Assembly (NCBI RefSeq): GCF_003173355.1
Contig: NZ_QGMY01000002.1
Span: 917,389 to 981,388, forward strand
Reading direction: 5' to 3'
From: Methanospirillum lacunae
GTDB taxonomy: Archaea; Halobacteriota; Methanomicrobia; Methanomicrobiales; Methanospirillaceae
DNA: 64,000 nt
Part shown: one piece after another, positions 54,682 through 63,957 of the stretch
Layout of the letters: every line of letters starts with the position of its first letter
Position numbering within the stretch: position 1 is the stretch's first letter
Program-made: the position numbers and the translations under genes
Notes under the pieces: generated by a model
What the model saw: the letters and a program-made list of their open reading frames with translations, nothing else
What the model was told of the DNA's origin: nothing
Database searches by the model: none

Positions 54682-55698
54682 TTACAAGGGATCTGGCATT
54701 CCAGTAATATTTGAATTCTCCCCGGTCAGTTCGTTAATGAAAGCGGCTGCTTCCTGAGGATGAGCTGCATTAGCAGGGATACATGCTGCGTACACAAGAG
54801 GAGATCCAATTCTGGTAAGATTAACAGATGAGAAACGTTGAAAGTTGAGATCAACAACGGCAGTTTTGTAAAAATCCGAGAATTCAGGATTTCCAAGATT
54901 TAACTCATCATTAAGTCTGATATATGGCAGATCTGCTCCTTCTGCGACACATCTGTATTCAAATGCATAATCTACTCCTCCTGTTTTTAGCAATGACAGA
55001 AGGAAGATACTTCCATCTCTGATCGACACTTTCTGACCAGAGGGTTTCATTACATCAGGTAGGATCACCCATGTTGAATTCTCTTTTCTCTCAACTGGAA
55101 TTTCAGGAGTAAAATGACCTGTAAATACCTGATCAAGGATATTGGTAGAGCCATAATACCGATCAGCTAGAGCCAGTACCATAATGGAGCGATAACCTGC
55201 TGCATCAAGAACGGGATTTGCCACACCTATTCGTACATCTGGCTTTTTGAGAATTTCATACCAGTTTTGACGGTTTATCTCACCTGCATACCTGCTTTGA
55301 TTTGTGAATGCAAGTACCATCTCAGTCCTGCCAAACGGAATATCCATATCAGTCCAGTTTTTTCCTGTTCCTGGCATTGTCTGGTACATTAAAAGTGGTA
55401 TAAGCGACTCGTCTGCAACCAGAACTACGTCAAATGATCGGCTCAGATCAGTAACCTGCCTGATGGCCTGAATACTTCCATGACCTTCTATCAGGATATC
55501 ACATTGCGGGTACTTTTGTTCAAATCTTTTTTCTATCTCTTCCAAAGGAAGAAGAAGACTTCCGGCAGCAACTACTCTGACAGGATATTTCTTTTCTTTT
55601 TGTTCGAAACATCCAGATGCGAAGACCAGCATCAAAATGAGAATGATGATAAAAATCAGGATGTATCCTACTGATGGAGTTCTACCCGTGAAACCCAT
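54682..55698 (-). CDS. wtpA: Tungstate/molybdate ABC transporter substrate-binding lipoprotein
   Basis: A 338-residue lipoprotein with membrane helix and lipobox FASGC (Cys30). It follows the WtpA pattern: VVAAGSLLLPLEEIEKRFEQKYP, EGHGSIQAIRQVTDLSRSFDVVLVADESLIP, FGRTEMVLAFTNQSRYAGEI, NWYEILKKPDVRIGVANPVLDAAGYRSIMVLALADRYYG, and YAFEYRCVAEG. WtpA binds tungstate or molybdate outside the cell. Last gene of the minus-strand operon; its start overlaps the upstream lipoprotein gene by 31 bases. Confidence 0.92.
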   Translation of the reverse strand: MGFTGRTPSVGYILIFIIILILMLVFASGCFEQKEKKYPVRVVAAGSLLLPLEEIEKRFEQKYPQCDILIEGHGSIQAIRQVTDLSRSFDVVLVADESLIPLLMYQTMPGTGKNWTDMDIPFGRTEMVLAFTNQSRYAGEINRQNWYEILKKPDVRIGVANPVLDAAGYRSIMVLALADRYYGSTNILDQVFTGHFTPEIPVERKENSTWVILPDVMKPSGQKVSIRDGSIFLLSLLKTGGVDYAFEYRCVAEGADLPYIRLNDELNLGNPEFSDFYKTAVVDLNFQRFSSVNLTRIGSPLVYAACIPANAAHPQEAAAFINELTGENSNITGMPDPL

Positions 55699-56231
55699 TT
55701 AACCCATCCACTTCCTTCAGTTATTACTCCTGCATGGTCAGTCAGAAGAGCAAACCGGACAGGACCGCCATCATCTTGACTGAGAGATTTCCCATCCTGC
55801 TCATACATCAATACAGGGGTGATCTTCTGATTATGAATTTCGCTCAGATTTTCATCAAAGGTAATATATCCATCTCCTGATACCTGGCCGGACTCAAGCA
55901 CCCAAAGATATTCATCAGATCCATATAGGTACACCCGACTGTTTTCATTTGATTTACCCATTGTTTGTACTATGTTTGATAAAGGAACGCCGGTTCCAAC
56001 GAATGGACCGTATTTTATCCCGGTTGTGGATACCAGATAGCCATTACCAGTATAAACGGGCATTTTTTTAAGATCTGCAAGCGAAAGATGACTTTCCTTT
56101 CCATCACATGAAAGAGTGAGATTCCAGCCTTTAAATTGTGTATCTCCATCACCTTGTTGTGTCATGCATCCTGAGAAGAGTACCATGACCATAATCATCA
56201 GGAGCATGAATAATGAAGTGATTAATTTCAT
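55668..56231 (-). CDS. Secreted sulfite-oxidase-fold-like lipoprotein
   Basis: A 187-residue lipoprotein: short hydrophobic N-terminus with lipobox LFSGC. The domain reads LTLSCDGKESHLSLADLKKMPVYTGNGYLVSTTGIKYGPFVGTGVPLSNIVQTMG, with the molybdopterin-fold-type G-V-P-L segment, then VYLYGSDEYLWVLE, GYITFDENLSEI, LMYEQDGKSLSQDDGGPVRFALLTDHAG and WVKWVSRVEL. I chose ATG 56231, which overlaps the TGA of the upstream gene (ATGA); an earlier ATG at 56252 is possible. It sits between two membrane-anchored partners and wtpA, so it works with the tungstate importer or its user. No catalytic Cys in the domain. Confidence 0.75.
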   Translation of the reverse strand: MKLITSLFMLLMIMVMVLFSGCMTQQGDGDTQFKGWNLTLSCDGKESHLSLADLKKMPVYTGNGYLVSTTGIKYGPFVGTGVPLSNIVQTMGKSNENSRVYLYGSDEYLWVLESGQVSGDGYITFDENLSEIHNQKITPVLMYEQDGKSLSQDDGGPVRFALLTDHAGVITEGSGWVKWVSRVELHQ

Positions 56232-57094
56232 AGTTTTCTTCTCATATCCCATGACATAAGTAAGATCAGACCCGAAAAAACCAGGGGAATGAACGAAATT
56301 CCAGCTTTTTGGGTTGGTATAGGAGAAGGAGTGTCCTTAATTGGAGCCGACTTATCCCCGCTAAAACCTCCCCGGTATATCCGGACTTCGTTCACCCATT
56401 TCGGAGATAATCCACTTGTTGAGGGGTAAAGTCCTGAGTAAAAGTACTGGGCCTGTGCTGGCAGAGTAACATTCATGTCAGCATTTCCATACACATGTTT
56501 TCCAGTATCCGGGTTTTCCGGTGAACAGAAAACAACCCGCATTCCCGTATAATAATCAGGAACATACCCAGTCCCCTGACGCTCACCTCCACCACTTTCT
56601 GCCCCGTTATACCAAGCAATTGTAAGAGATCCGGCACGAGCACCTGGATTCTCAATGAAGTCAGATGAAAACTGGATATGATATCCATCTGCAGCTTTAA
56701 TCATTACCTCATCACCTTCTTTGAGACCCCCAAAAATATGGCAGATATCACGGACCGCAGTTCCTTTGATAGCTCCCATATCCCGTAGATTAACAGATTC
56801 ATTCGGATTCCAGGGGTCTCCCTGAAACACCGGACCCTGATGATAATAATGAGTTGTTCCATCTCCCATCACCGGAAGGTTGTGTTCCATCCATTGGTAA
56901 TCAAGAACACGGTGCTCAATTGTCGTGTTGTTTTCAATGACTGAAACCACAAGTGAGGTTGTGGGAGCAGCAAGACCAGGTAGTACAGTAATTGAAATTA
57001 AAAGCAGGAAATATGCCAGAAGCCGCTGGATATCAGAGAACTGAAGAGATTTATCCCAGTTGTCAGTACTCAGTTTTAAAGATGTCCTTTTCAC
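56228..57094 (-). CDS. Membrane-anchored sulfite-oxidase-fold-like protein
   Basis: A 288-residue surface protein with an N-terminal signal/anchor helix (about residues 25-43) and a C-terminal membrane helix (FIPLVFSGLILLMSW) before a basic end. The middle domain (about 45-245) is similar in order to the second domain of the 703-residue protein: DYQWMEHNLPVMGDGTTHYYHQG, WNPNESVNLRDMGAIKGTAVRDICHIFGGLKEGDEVMIKAADGY, then MRVVFCSPENPD, GNADMNVTL and STSGLSPKWVNEVRIY. It begins 15 bases after wtpC and is coupled to the next gene. Confidence 0.75.
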   Translation of the reverse strand: MKRTSLKLSTDNWDKSLQFSDIQRLLAYFLLLISITVLPGLAAPTTSLVVSVIENNTTIEHRVLDYQWMEHNLPVMGDGTTHYYHQGPVFQGDPWNPNESVNLRDMGAIKGTAVRDICHIFGGLKEGDEVMIKAADGYHIQFSSDFIENPGARAGSLTIAWYNGAESGGGERQGTGYVPDYYTGMRVVFCSPENPDTGKHVYGNADMNVTLPAQAQYFYSGLYPSTSGLSPKWVNEVRIYRGGFSGDKSAPIKDTPSPIPTQKAGISFIPLVFSGLILLMSWDMRRKL

Positions 57095-57109
57095 GTTATC
57101 GTTCCCCTA

Positions 57110-57754
57110 TTATTCATGTTTTATCGTTTTCACAATCTTCCCGTTCATCAGGAGGATTTTATGAGTACCTAGATTATTCGATTCACTTATATCGTGGGTG
57201 ACATGTATGATCGTAAGGCCACCCTGTTCAAAGAGGTCACGGATATCATCCCATAATTCTTTTTTTGCCTGAAGATCAAGAGCACTAGCAGGCTCATCTA
57301 AAAGAAGAAGTTTAGGTTTTACCACCAGGGCTCTCGCTATAGCGACCCGCTGTTTCTCCCCTCCGGACAAAGTTAATGGATTTCGATCGAGAAGAGAGTC
57401 AATACCCAGTTTCCGGGAAATATCCAGTACGATATTATGAATATCAGAATGGCGTCTGATCGCAAGACCATATCCGATATTTTTTGCTACCGTCATGTGA
57501 GGAAATAACGAATAGTCCTGAAATACAATGCCAATCCCTCTTTTTTCTGGAGAAAAATATGTTATATCCATTCCATTCTGAATTATTTTTCCTGAACATG
57601 GCTGATAAAATCCGGCAATTGTCTCAAGAAATAGAGTTTTTCCAGAACCCGACGGGCCAGAGATGATACACCATGCATCATCAGGAAGAGTAAACGAATC
57701 GATCACAAGTTCAAATTGCCCGGCATGAACAACCAGATTGGATATCGCAATCAT
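57110..57754 (-). CDS. wtpC: Tungstate/molybdate ABC transporter ATP-binding protein
   Basis: A 214-residue ATPase. Walker A is ISGPSGSGKTLFLETIAG, the Q-loop VFQDYSLFPH, the signature LSGGEKQRVAIARAL, Walker B LLLLDEPASALD and the His switch HVTHDISESNNLG. It lacks the ~120-residue C-terminal oxyanion-sensing domain of full-length WtpC/ModC, so feedback by bound oxyanion is absent here. ATG 57754 overlaps the wtpB stop by 4 bases (ATGA). Confidence 0.9.
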   Translation of the reverse strand: MIAISNLVVHAGQFELVIDSFTLPDDAWCIISGPSGSGKTLFLETIAGFYQPCSGKIIQNGMDITYFSPEKRGIGIVFQDYSLFPHMTVAKNIGYGLAIRRHSDIHNIVLDISRKLGIDSLLDRNPLTLSGGEKQRVAIARALVVKPKLLLLDEPASALDLQAKKELWDDIRDLFEQGGLTIIHVTHDISESNNLGTHKILLMNGKIVKTIKHE

Positions 57755-58545
57755 TGTACCTCGTTAAGAATTCTGCCACTAATGATGCGGATTAAAATAA
57801 AGATCAAAAATGAGAAGAAAACCATTACACATGCAACTGCAGTCGCAGCATACAGCCCACCGGTATTAAATCGCTGATAAATAAGCGTGGATATGATCAT
57901 AGGGTGATAGGCAATCATGATCACGGCTGCAAATTCACTTACTCCCCGACCCCATGCCATAAGTCCTCCGGTGAGGAGGTGGCGTGTAGTAAGAGGAAGA
58001 GTTATGTGAAGAAATGCCATCCCAGGAGTGGCTCCAAGAGATCGGGCTACATTTTCGAGCCGAACAGGGATATGGCTAAATCCTTCCCTGACTGTATTCA
58101 CATAATATGGAATGGATACAAAAAACATTGCAATAACAATCCCTGAAAAGGTCTCCTCAAACCTGATATCAACAAGTAAAGCAGGCTGACCGATTAATCC
58201 CTGATGCATAAAAAGGAGATATATGATAATTCCCGCCACGGTATGTGGAATAATGAGTGGCAGATCAATCAACCCTTCAATGAATTTTTTTGCGACAAAA
58301 GACTTCCTTGCAAGGATATACGCAAGAGGTGTTCCAAGGATTGATAAGAGTAAGGTTGCCATTGCAGAAGCGCTGAGGGTGAGAACCAGCGAATCAACAA
58401 CTGATGGATCAATTACAGTTTCGACAAATGCTTCTGGATTTGAAATCTGGAGTCCGGTTAGGACGCAAAGCCCGAGAATAATTAGAAGAACAGGAACAGA
58501 ACCAATTAGTATGCAGGATGTTGTGAAGAGATCCGGACGATTCAT
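57751..58545 (-). CDS. wtpB: Tungstate/molybdate ABC transporter permease
   Basis: A 264-residue permease with six spans and the ModB/WtpB layout: TLSASAMATLLLSILGTPLAYILARKSF, FIEGLIDLPLIIPHTVAGI, and the coupling loop VARSLGATPGMAFLHITLPLTTRHLLTG. I chose ATG 58545, which has GGAG nine bases upstream; GTG 58560 would add 5 residues. It starts 72 bases after the 703-residue protein gene, so that gene is probably the operon head. Confidence 0.92.
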   Translation of the reverse strand: MNRPDLFTTSCILIGSVPVLLIILGLCVLTGLQISNPEAFVETVIDPSVVDSLVLTLSASAMATLLLSILGTPLAYILARKSFVAKKFIEGLIDLPLIIPHTVAGIIIYLLFMHQGLIGQPALLVDIRFEETFSGIVIAMFFVSIPYYVNTVREGFSHIPVRLENVARSLGATPGMAFLHITLPLTTRHLLTGGLMAWGRGVSEFAAVIMIAYHPMIISTLIYQRFNTGGLYAATAVACVMVFFSFLIFILIRIISGRILNEVQ

Positions 58546-58617
58546 ACGATCGAGCTCCACATTTCATCTGCCCTTTCCTAGATGTAAAAAATTAGAATTT
58601 AAAAATTACCAAACATC

Positions 58618-60729
58618 TTAGTTCAGAGGTTTGAGTTCTATCTTGCTGACTCCCAATACCGGCTCTGACACTGATGAGCCAGTAAGAATCAGCGGCCATG
58701 ATGGATCATCTTTTGAGAGATGAGCACCATCAACAGTGGATGCTATAATGTATTTGTCGTTTCTTTTTGCATCAGTACTATCAATGACTTTGGTAGTTCC
58801 GTCCTTTCCTGTGATAATTATCTGATACCCATTATCAGCTAAACTTTCATTGTAGGCATTATTCGAATGTTGATCAGCATCATCTACAAATCCGGCAAGG
58901 AACCAGAGAGGCATACCTTTCCAGATCTTCCCATCATGATCTGTATATGATGCAGAATGATTCGAGCCAAACTGACAAACAAGAGCAGAATCAAAATATC
59001 CACTTGAAATATTGGTTTCAACTCCGCCTAAGGCTGATCCATCAAGATCTAGTTTCCATGCTGACTCAGGGACACTAAAAACCTGTATCTCATCAATATA
59101 TTTTGATGCCAGACCTGCTGCAGATGGATACTGGACTCCGCCTTCCCAGTAATAATGCCAGTAATTGGAATCCATGGTATCATGCATATCCCAGTTTGAA
59201 AAAGTCTGATCATCTCCACCAGTGAAGAATAGTTGATATCCGTCTTTGAATTCTGGAACATTCTTTCCATCTTTATTCCATGCAATAAACGGTTCACCAG
59301 CTTTTTTAATTGCATCAGGGTTTGGATATACAGATGAATAACCAAGTTTCGTCTCGTATCCATCAGATGCAACAAGTTTTACCGATGTACCAGGCTCCAT
59401 TCCGCCAACAAGGTCAACTAGATCTTTTATCAGGGTTCCTTTTACTGCAGATTTGATTTTAAACCCACCTGGGAATGAAAGGTTGCTATCCCATATGTCC
59501 TTGGGATTGTTGGTAATTCCTTCGTACCGGAATTCTTTCTTCCCATCTCCTATTACTGGAAGGTTCTTTTCCATCCATTGATAATCAACAGTTGTTTCAT
59601 TGAGGACTGATTTACCATCCTGGGCATACAAGACAACGTGGACCTTCGGGATAGATGAAGAAGTGGTATTCAGATTTTCGGTTGATTTGGCCGATTCTTT
59701 TGGCTCTTCCAATAAGGAGGGAAGTCCGGTTAATTGTATCTCAACAATATTGCCAACAGAATTGCCTCCCGTGATATTTGGACCAACGAGTTTGAGCGGA
59801 TACGAAGGTTTTTCTCCCTCTTTTGCAAGAGGTTTTCCATTCACCTGGTTTGCAATAATTACATCATCAGAAGTTCCTATGTCAGTAGTAGAAAATTCTC
59901 TGGTAAAACCGTCACCTGCTTTAACTATGATAGTGTATCCGGAATCAAAAGCGGTCTGGTTGAATCCTGATTTCCCATGCGAGACATTATCATCTACCCA
60001 TCCGAGAAGTCGCCAGACAGGAAGACCAGTATACTCATTTCCGTCTTTATCTTTCCATGATCCAGAGTGACAGGAAGCAGCTTCTTCAAAGAATGATTGG
60101 TTTATTGTATCACTAATCGCCCCGTTCAAATGAAGTGACCAGGATCCATAAGAATCATTCCCGGAGGCCATTTGTTGCGAAATAACAGGGGCTTTATCCA
60201 GAGATTTTTTTTCTGAAGAAGGTTTAACAGAGTCAGTATTTGATCCTGAATTGGAAAACTTCAGAGATGCAATAGCAGTAGCAGAGGTTATGGGACTCTT
60301 TCCATAATAAAAGACTACAGTATCATCATCTGTCACTTTTTTTATGTTGAGTCCTTCAGTCTCCGGATTTGCATAATCATTAAGGACAACACCATTTATT
60401 TCGCATACCCAGGTGTTGCCAGATCCTTTATTGTATTCATACGAACCAATTCCATCAAGAAGCAGTATACCTTTATCCTGATATTTCTTATCAGAAACTT
60501 TCAATGAAAGATCTGGTACTGAAGCAAGGAGACCCAGAGGGGTGTTATCTGCAATATCATACGTTTTATTGGATACATATGAGGTAATTCCAACCGGGTT
60601 GTCAGAAATGACAAATGGTCCGTCATATAGAATTTCACTGCTGCTGACACTTACAGGTATCAGAAGGAGTGAAATTAGTAAGATTAAATTAATACAATTA
60701 ATATTTAATTTTTTACAACAATCTAACAT
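58618..60729 (-). CDS. Secreted beta-grasp + triple sulfite-oxidase-fold-like protein
   Basis: A 703-residue exported protein. Residues 1-30 are a signal peptide. Residues ~45-143 resemble the DUF4430/transcobalamin-like beta-grasp domain (GNTWVCEINGVVLNDYA ... DDDTVVFYYG). Three molybdopterin-fold-like domains follow: ~195-335, ~362-552 and ~556-702. Domains 1 and 3 resemble each other, sharing a single Cys in a C-x-x-G-S segment (C220, C585), then G-x-x-W/Y-x-G-x-P-x-W and VDD; domain 2 resembles the 288-residue protein. Likely first gene of the wtp operon. Whether it holds a cofactor, or metal oxyanion, is unknown. Confidence 0.78.
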   Translation of the reverse strand: MLDCCKKLNINCINLILLISLLLIPVSVSSSEILYDGPFVISDNPVGITSYVSNKTYDIADNTPLGLLASVPDLSLKVSDKKYQDKGILLLDGIGSYEYNKGSGNTWVCEINGVVLNDYANPETEGLNIKKVTDDDTVVFYYGKSPITSATAIASLKFSNSGSNTDSVKPSSEKKSLDKAPVISQQMASGNDSYGSWSLHLNGAISDTINQSFFEEAASCHSGSWKDKDGNEYTGLPVWRLLGWVDDNVSHGKSGFNQTAFDSGYTIIVKAGDGFTREFSTTDIGTSDDVIIANQVNGKPLAKEGEKPSYPLKLVGPNITGGNSVGNIVEIQLTGLPSLLEEPKESAKSTENLNTTSSSIPKVHVVLYAQDGKSVLNETTVDYQWMEKNLPVIGDGKKEFRYEGITNNPKDIWDSNLSFPGGFKIKSAVKGTLIKDLVDLVGGMEPGTSVKLVASDGYETKLGYSSVYPNPDAIKKAGEPFIAWNKDGKNVPEFKDGYQLFFTGGDDQTFSNWDMHDTMDSNYWHYYWEGGVQYPSAAGLASKYIDEIQVFSVPESAWKLDLDGSALGGVETNISSGYFDSALVCQFGSNHSASYTDHDGKIWKGMPLWFLAGFVDDADQHSNNAYNESLADNGYQIIITGKDGTTKVIDSTDAKRNDKYIIASTVDGAHLSKDDPSWPLILTGSSVSEPVLGVSKIELKPLN

Positions 60730-61222
60730 TTTGATTTACTCCCCATTACACCATTTAATCTTCCAAATACCTTCTAGAATTGAATGTGTTAACATAAATC
60801 ATATGCGAAATGTAATTGTAAATTGATTGTTATACCAATTGATTACCAATTGCAAGGAATAATAGTACAGTAAAGTTACCTAAATTAACAATTCAGATTT
60901 AGATTCTTATCAAAGAAAATAAAGGATCTACAGTAATCCTAATTTTTACCATAGATGCATCACAAAATTCAACTAATTCAGGCATATTTGAATTTGGATT
61001 CATGCTTCTTATATCACTGACTCATATTCTGCTGATAAACCTAATTGTAACACTATAGATATCATCGAAAGCCAGAAGGTTTCCTGCTGAATATAGTTGT
61101 TGTGATTGATTGTGAATAAAGCGAAATCCGAGAAATTATAGCAATGTGGTATTTATTAAATACACCAGTACATTCAAAAAAGATTAGAAATACTCCAATT
61201 CAGAGTATTTCATTGAACATAA
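60730..61222. other. AT-rich intergenic region with short repeats
   Basis: About 490 bases without a gene. Two direct ACCAATTG octamers lie at 60834-60841 and 60845-60852 (11 bases apart), about 105-120 bases upstream of the 703-residue protein start, and could be regulator half-sites for the tungstate operon. The rest is AT-rich with no further structure that I see. Confidence 0.5.
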
Positions 61223-62463
61223 TTACTCGGTAAATATATTCTTGTAGATTGAGTCGGTTCCAGTTGCTTCAAGCCGTGCACGCTCTGTTTTCTCCTCTGC
61301 AAGTGCATGGATTGGCGGAGTCATGTCTTTTCCCGGAACATGTCCGAACATCTTCTCGATCTCTACCTGCTGAGCGTGCATAAAGAGTGCATTTCTGATA
61401 TCCATTGCACAGAATTCTTCACACTGACCACAGTTGATACAGGAATCTGAGATATGAGCAAATCTGATCAGATGGAACATGAAGCCTGGAGGAACCTGAC
61501 CCGGAGTGATGTACCAGGATTTCTTGGTAGAACACTCAACAAAGTAGCAGATCGGACAGTTATCGATACATGAAAAGCACTTGATACATTTTGAGCTCTC
61601 ATGCATGATCGTCTTCAACCGGTCCTTACCGGATCCAAGAGCTTCAAAGTCCAGGTGTCTCCACTCGTCACCGAGTTTAAGCATTGCCTTCTCGGCTTTT
61701 CCCCTGATTTCAATACCCTTTGGATCAGGAGTTGCAGTTTCGATTGCACTACCGGACTGGGCAGCTGATGCCAGGTTTGCACCCTTCTCTGAGCAGAAGT
61801 CAATAAAAGTTGCCTTTCCTGCCTTGTCACCCATATCTATCCTGTTACCACATGCAAGATCTACTCCGCGTGGAACTTTCATCTTACAGCGACGATAGTT
61901 GGATCTCCGTCCGTATTCTTCTTCTTCAAGTTCATCGACCTTGATGCCCTTGTGTCCGCCTTCGTACTCGATGATGAACTGACCCTTGTTGGTCTCTTCT
62001 TTGTGTACCAGGTTCGGGTCGACACCAAACTTCTCATAGATCATCTTCCTTGCTGCAACCAGGCTGACTGATCATCCGCAGTTGACACCAATCATGATGA
62101 CATTATCAAGATTGATCTATTCCTCTTTGCGAGCTCGTAGAAAGCCATGACAGCACAGCCTTTGCAGGTGACTGCGATCTTCATGTTATTGACACCGTCA
62201 AAGTACTTCTTCAGGATCTTTGGAAGAAGCAGCGTTCCACAATGTAGTGAACCTGCCATGGATGCTATTTCTGCCGGATCGGTAATGAATGCAGGAACTG
62301 CATCATACACATCCTATCCCTTCTTTATTGCGAAAACTGCATCAACAGTTTTGCTCTCAAGAGCATGCTTCAGGAGTGCAGTAACGGCTCTACCACACTC
62401 TCCTTTCTTTATGATATCTGCATCTTTTGCCCATGCATAGAGTATATCGCCGTTTGGTACCAT
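61223..62463 (-). pseudogene. fdhB: F420-dependent formate dehydrogenase beta subunit, broken
   Basis: Starting from ATG 62463 the text follows FdhB (MVPNGDILYAWAKDADIIKKGECGRAVTALLKHALES), then has an in-frame TAG at 62314-62316. It resumes with DVYDAVPAFITDPAEIASMAGSLHCGTLLLPKIL, loses a base near 62117, and shows a TGA at 62072-62074 in place of a Gly codon (VNCG then stop then SVSL). The last 273 residues (61223-62044) are intact, with two [4Fe-4S] motifs (CIKCFSCIDNCP and CINCGQCEEFCAMD). FdhB takes electrons from formate to F420. It begins 2 bases after the dead fdhA. Confidence 0.85.
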
Positions 62464-62465
62464 CT

Positions 62466-63168
62466 TCAGGCCTCCTGGATCTTCTCAATTTTTACAGCAA
62501 AAGCTTTTTACTCATGAATCTTAGCGATTAAGTCAAGGGCATTGATAGTAAGCATATTTGCTGCACATTCCACAAGGTGGAACAGGATAAACATGACATC
62601 CTTCTTGATGGTGTCAGTGACACGAGATGTAATCTGGATCTCTCCAGGGCGACTGATTGCTTTACCATTTCACCGCTTTTAGTGACTTGAGCCTTGGCAT
62701 CTTCATCATTGATCTCAACCCATCCGATAGGCTCTTCTCGTTCAAGATTTTCAGACCTGCGGGTCATGGTTCCGGTGTGCCAGTACTAGATGCACCGAAC
62801 GGTAGTCAGCAGAAGGGGGAATTCTGCATCAGGTCTCTCAGTCTAATATTTAACCGAGATTCCTGACATGATTCCTTTTCCATTAGGTGTTCCAAAGCGC
62901 TCAATGGAAGTACCAGAGTTCCCGGGTGTTTAGTGGTCGGGCATGGCCAGTGGAGTGCTTCAGGTTTTTGAGATGCTCGTTGGTCATTCCCCCATAAGAC
63001 GGAGTGAGTGTTGACATCTCAGTGAAGATTTCTTCTGAGCTCTTCCACGGGAACTGCCTACATATCCCATCTTTGCTGCAAAATCAGCGATAATCTCCCA
63101 GTATCCCCTTGCTTCTCCAGGTGGATTCTAAGCCTTTCTCCACATCTGGACACGACGTTCGGTATGAA
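62466..63168 (-). pseudogene. fdhA: Formate dehydrogenase alpha subunit, truncated and broken
   Basis: Only about the last third of FdhA remains, and in pieces: FIHTERRVQMWRKA, then a stop, PPGEARGYWEIIADFAAKMGYVGS, then stops and shifts, ERFGTPNGKGIMSG, WHTGTMTRRSENLEREEPIGWVEIN and VKIEKIQEA before TGA 62466-62468. The N-terminal two thirds, with the selenocysteine/cysteine and Mo/W cofactor site, are gone; the break lies near 63168 next to AT-rich DNA. The order fdhA-fdhB with a 2-base gap is that of a real operon that died. Confidence 0.8.
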
Positions 63169-63325
63169 TGAATAATAAAAAATTTATTTAAACGCAAAAT
63201 GGAAACAAAATCATCAAATTAGCACGATTATTTCATATAATTTCTTTTGATTTCTGGGAAATCGGAAACCCATGATCTATTAGACTTATTGAGTATGGAG
63301 TTTCTTCCAAAAAACCTAGAGTTAT

Positions 63326-63580
63326 TTATCTTCTCGGACGAAGAATAGTTAAATCAAGAGTAAATTCTTTCCTATTCTTTGCAAATATCGATTCAGCAAA
63401 GAAGTATATTGACATAACAATACAGGCTAAAGAAGCTATAAGAGTCGGAAGAGTTTTCTCATTATTAGTCGCCCCTATCAGAGAGCCAATAAGATACAAT
63501 CCAACAAAAACTAGTGTAAATCCATTAAACAAGTACACAAGCCATTCATATTGCTCGACTGACCTGACTTCTTCAACCAT
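63326..63580 (-). CDS. Small two-span membrane protein (unknown)
   Basis: An 84-residue protein with ATG 63580, a charged N-terminus (MVEEVRSVEQYEW), two membrane helices (LVYLFNGFTLVFVGLYLIGSLIG and TLIASLACIVMSIYFFAESIF) and a short basic tail ending RPRR. No family recognised. It lies alone between the dead fdhA and the rRNA operon. Confidence 0.6.
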   Translation of the reverse strand: MVEEVRSVEQYEWLVYLFNGFTLVFVGLYLIGSLIGATNNEKTLPTLIASLACIVMSIYFFAESIFAKNRKEFTLDLTILRPRR

Positions 63581-63679
63581 CCTGTTTCATAATTAGCAAT
63601 ATCTTTTAGATTAAGATACTGGTTTTACAATAATATTCGTATAAAAGTATCAGTAAAAGAGTCAATCGAATTAGGGAAC

Positions 63680-63800
63680 AATAGCAGCGTAAAGGTTCTC
63701 CCGAGGACTCGCGTACCTCAGTACTGGCCCCTACGTGAGGTGTCTTAACTTCCGGGTTCGGAAAGAGACCGGGTGTGACACACCTGCTGTGGCCGCTATT
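63680..63800 (-). rRNA. 5S ribosomal RNA
   Basis: The minus strand shows the archaeal 5S landmarks: GGCCACAGCAGGTG at the 5' side, CCCGGTCTCTTTCCGAACCCGGAAGTTAAG in the middle (loops B-C) and GCCAGTACTGAGGTACGCGAGTCCTCGGGA further on. The ends AATAGC and GCTATT pair (helix I). Length is about 121 bases. It lies 4 bases from tRNA-Cys. Confidence 0.93.
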
Positions 63801-63803
63801 GAG

Positions 63804-63875
63804 AGCCAAGGTCCGGATTTGAACCGGAGTATAGTTGATCTGCAGTCAACCGCGTGGCCGCTCCGCCACCTTGGC
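63804..63875 (-). tRNA. tRNA-Cys (GCA anticodon)
   Basis: On the minus strand the acceptor GCCAAGG (63875-63869) pairs with CCTTGGC (63811-63805), with discriminator U, as usual for cysteine. The anticodon stem GTTGA/TCAAC encloses CTGCAGA with anticodon GCA; the T arm has GTTCAAAT. Length is 72 bases, CCA not encoded. It lies between the end of 23S rRNA and 5S rRNA. Confidence 0.95.
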
Positions 63876-63957
63876 CGGCTTGAGTTAATCAAGGCTGTGT
63901 ATTGGAAATTGCTACGTTTAAGATTTCGTCTGGGTTTGAAGAACTGGAAGATAAAGA

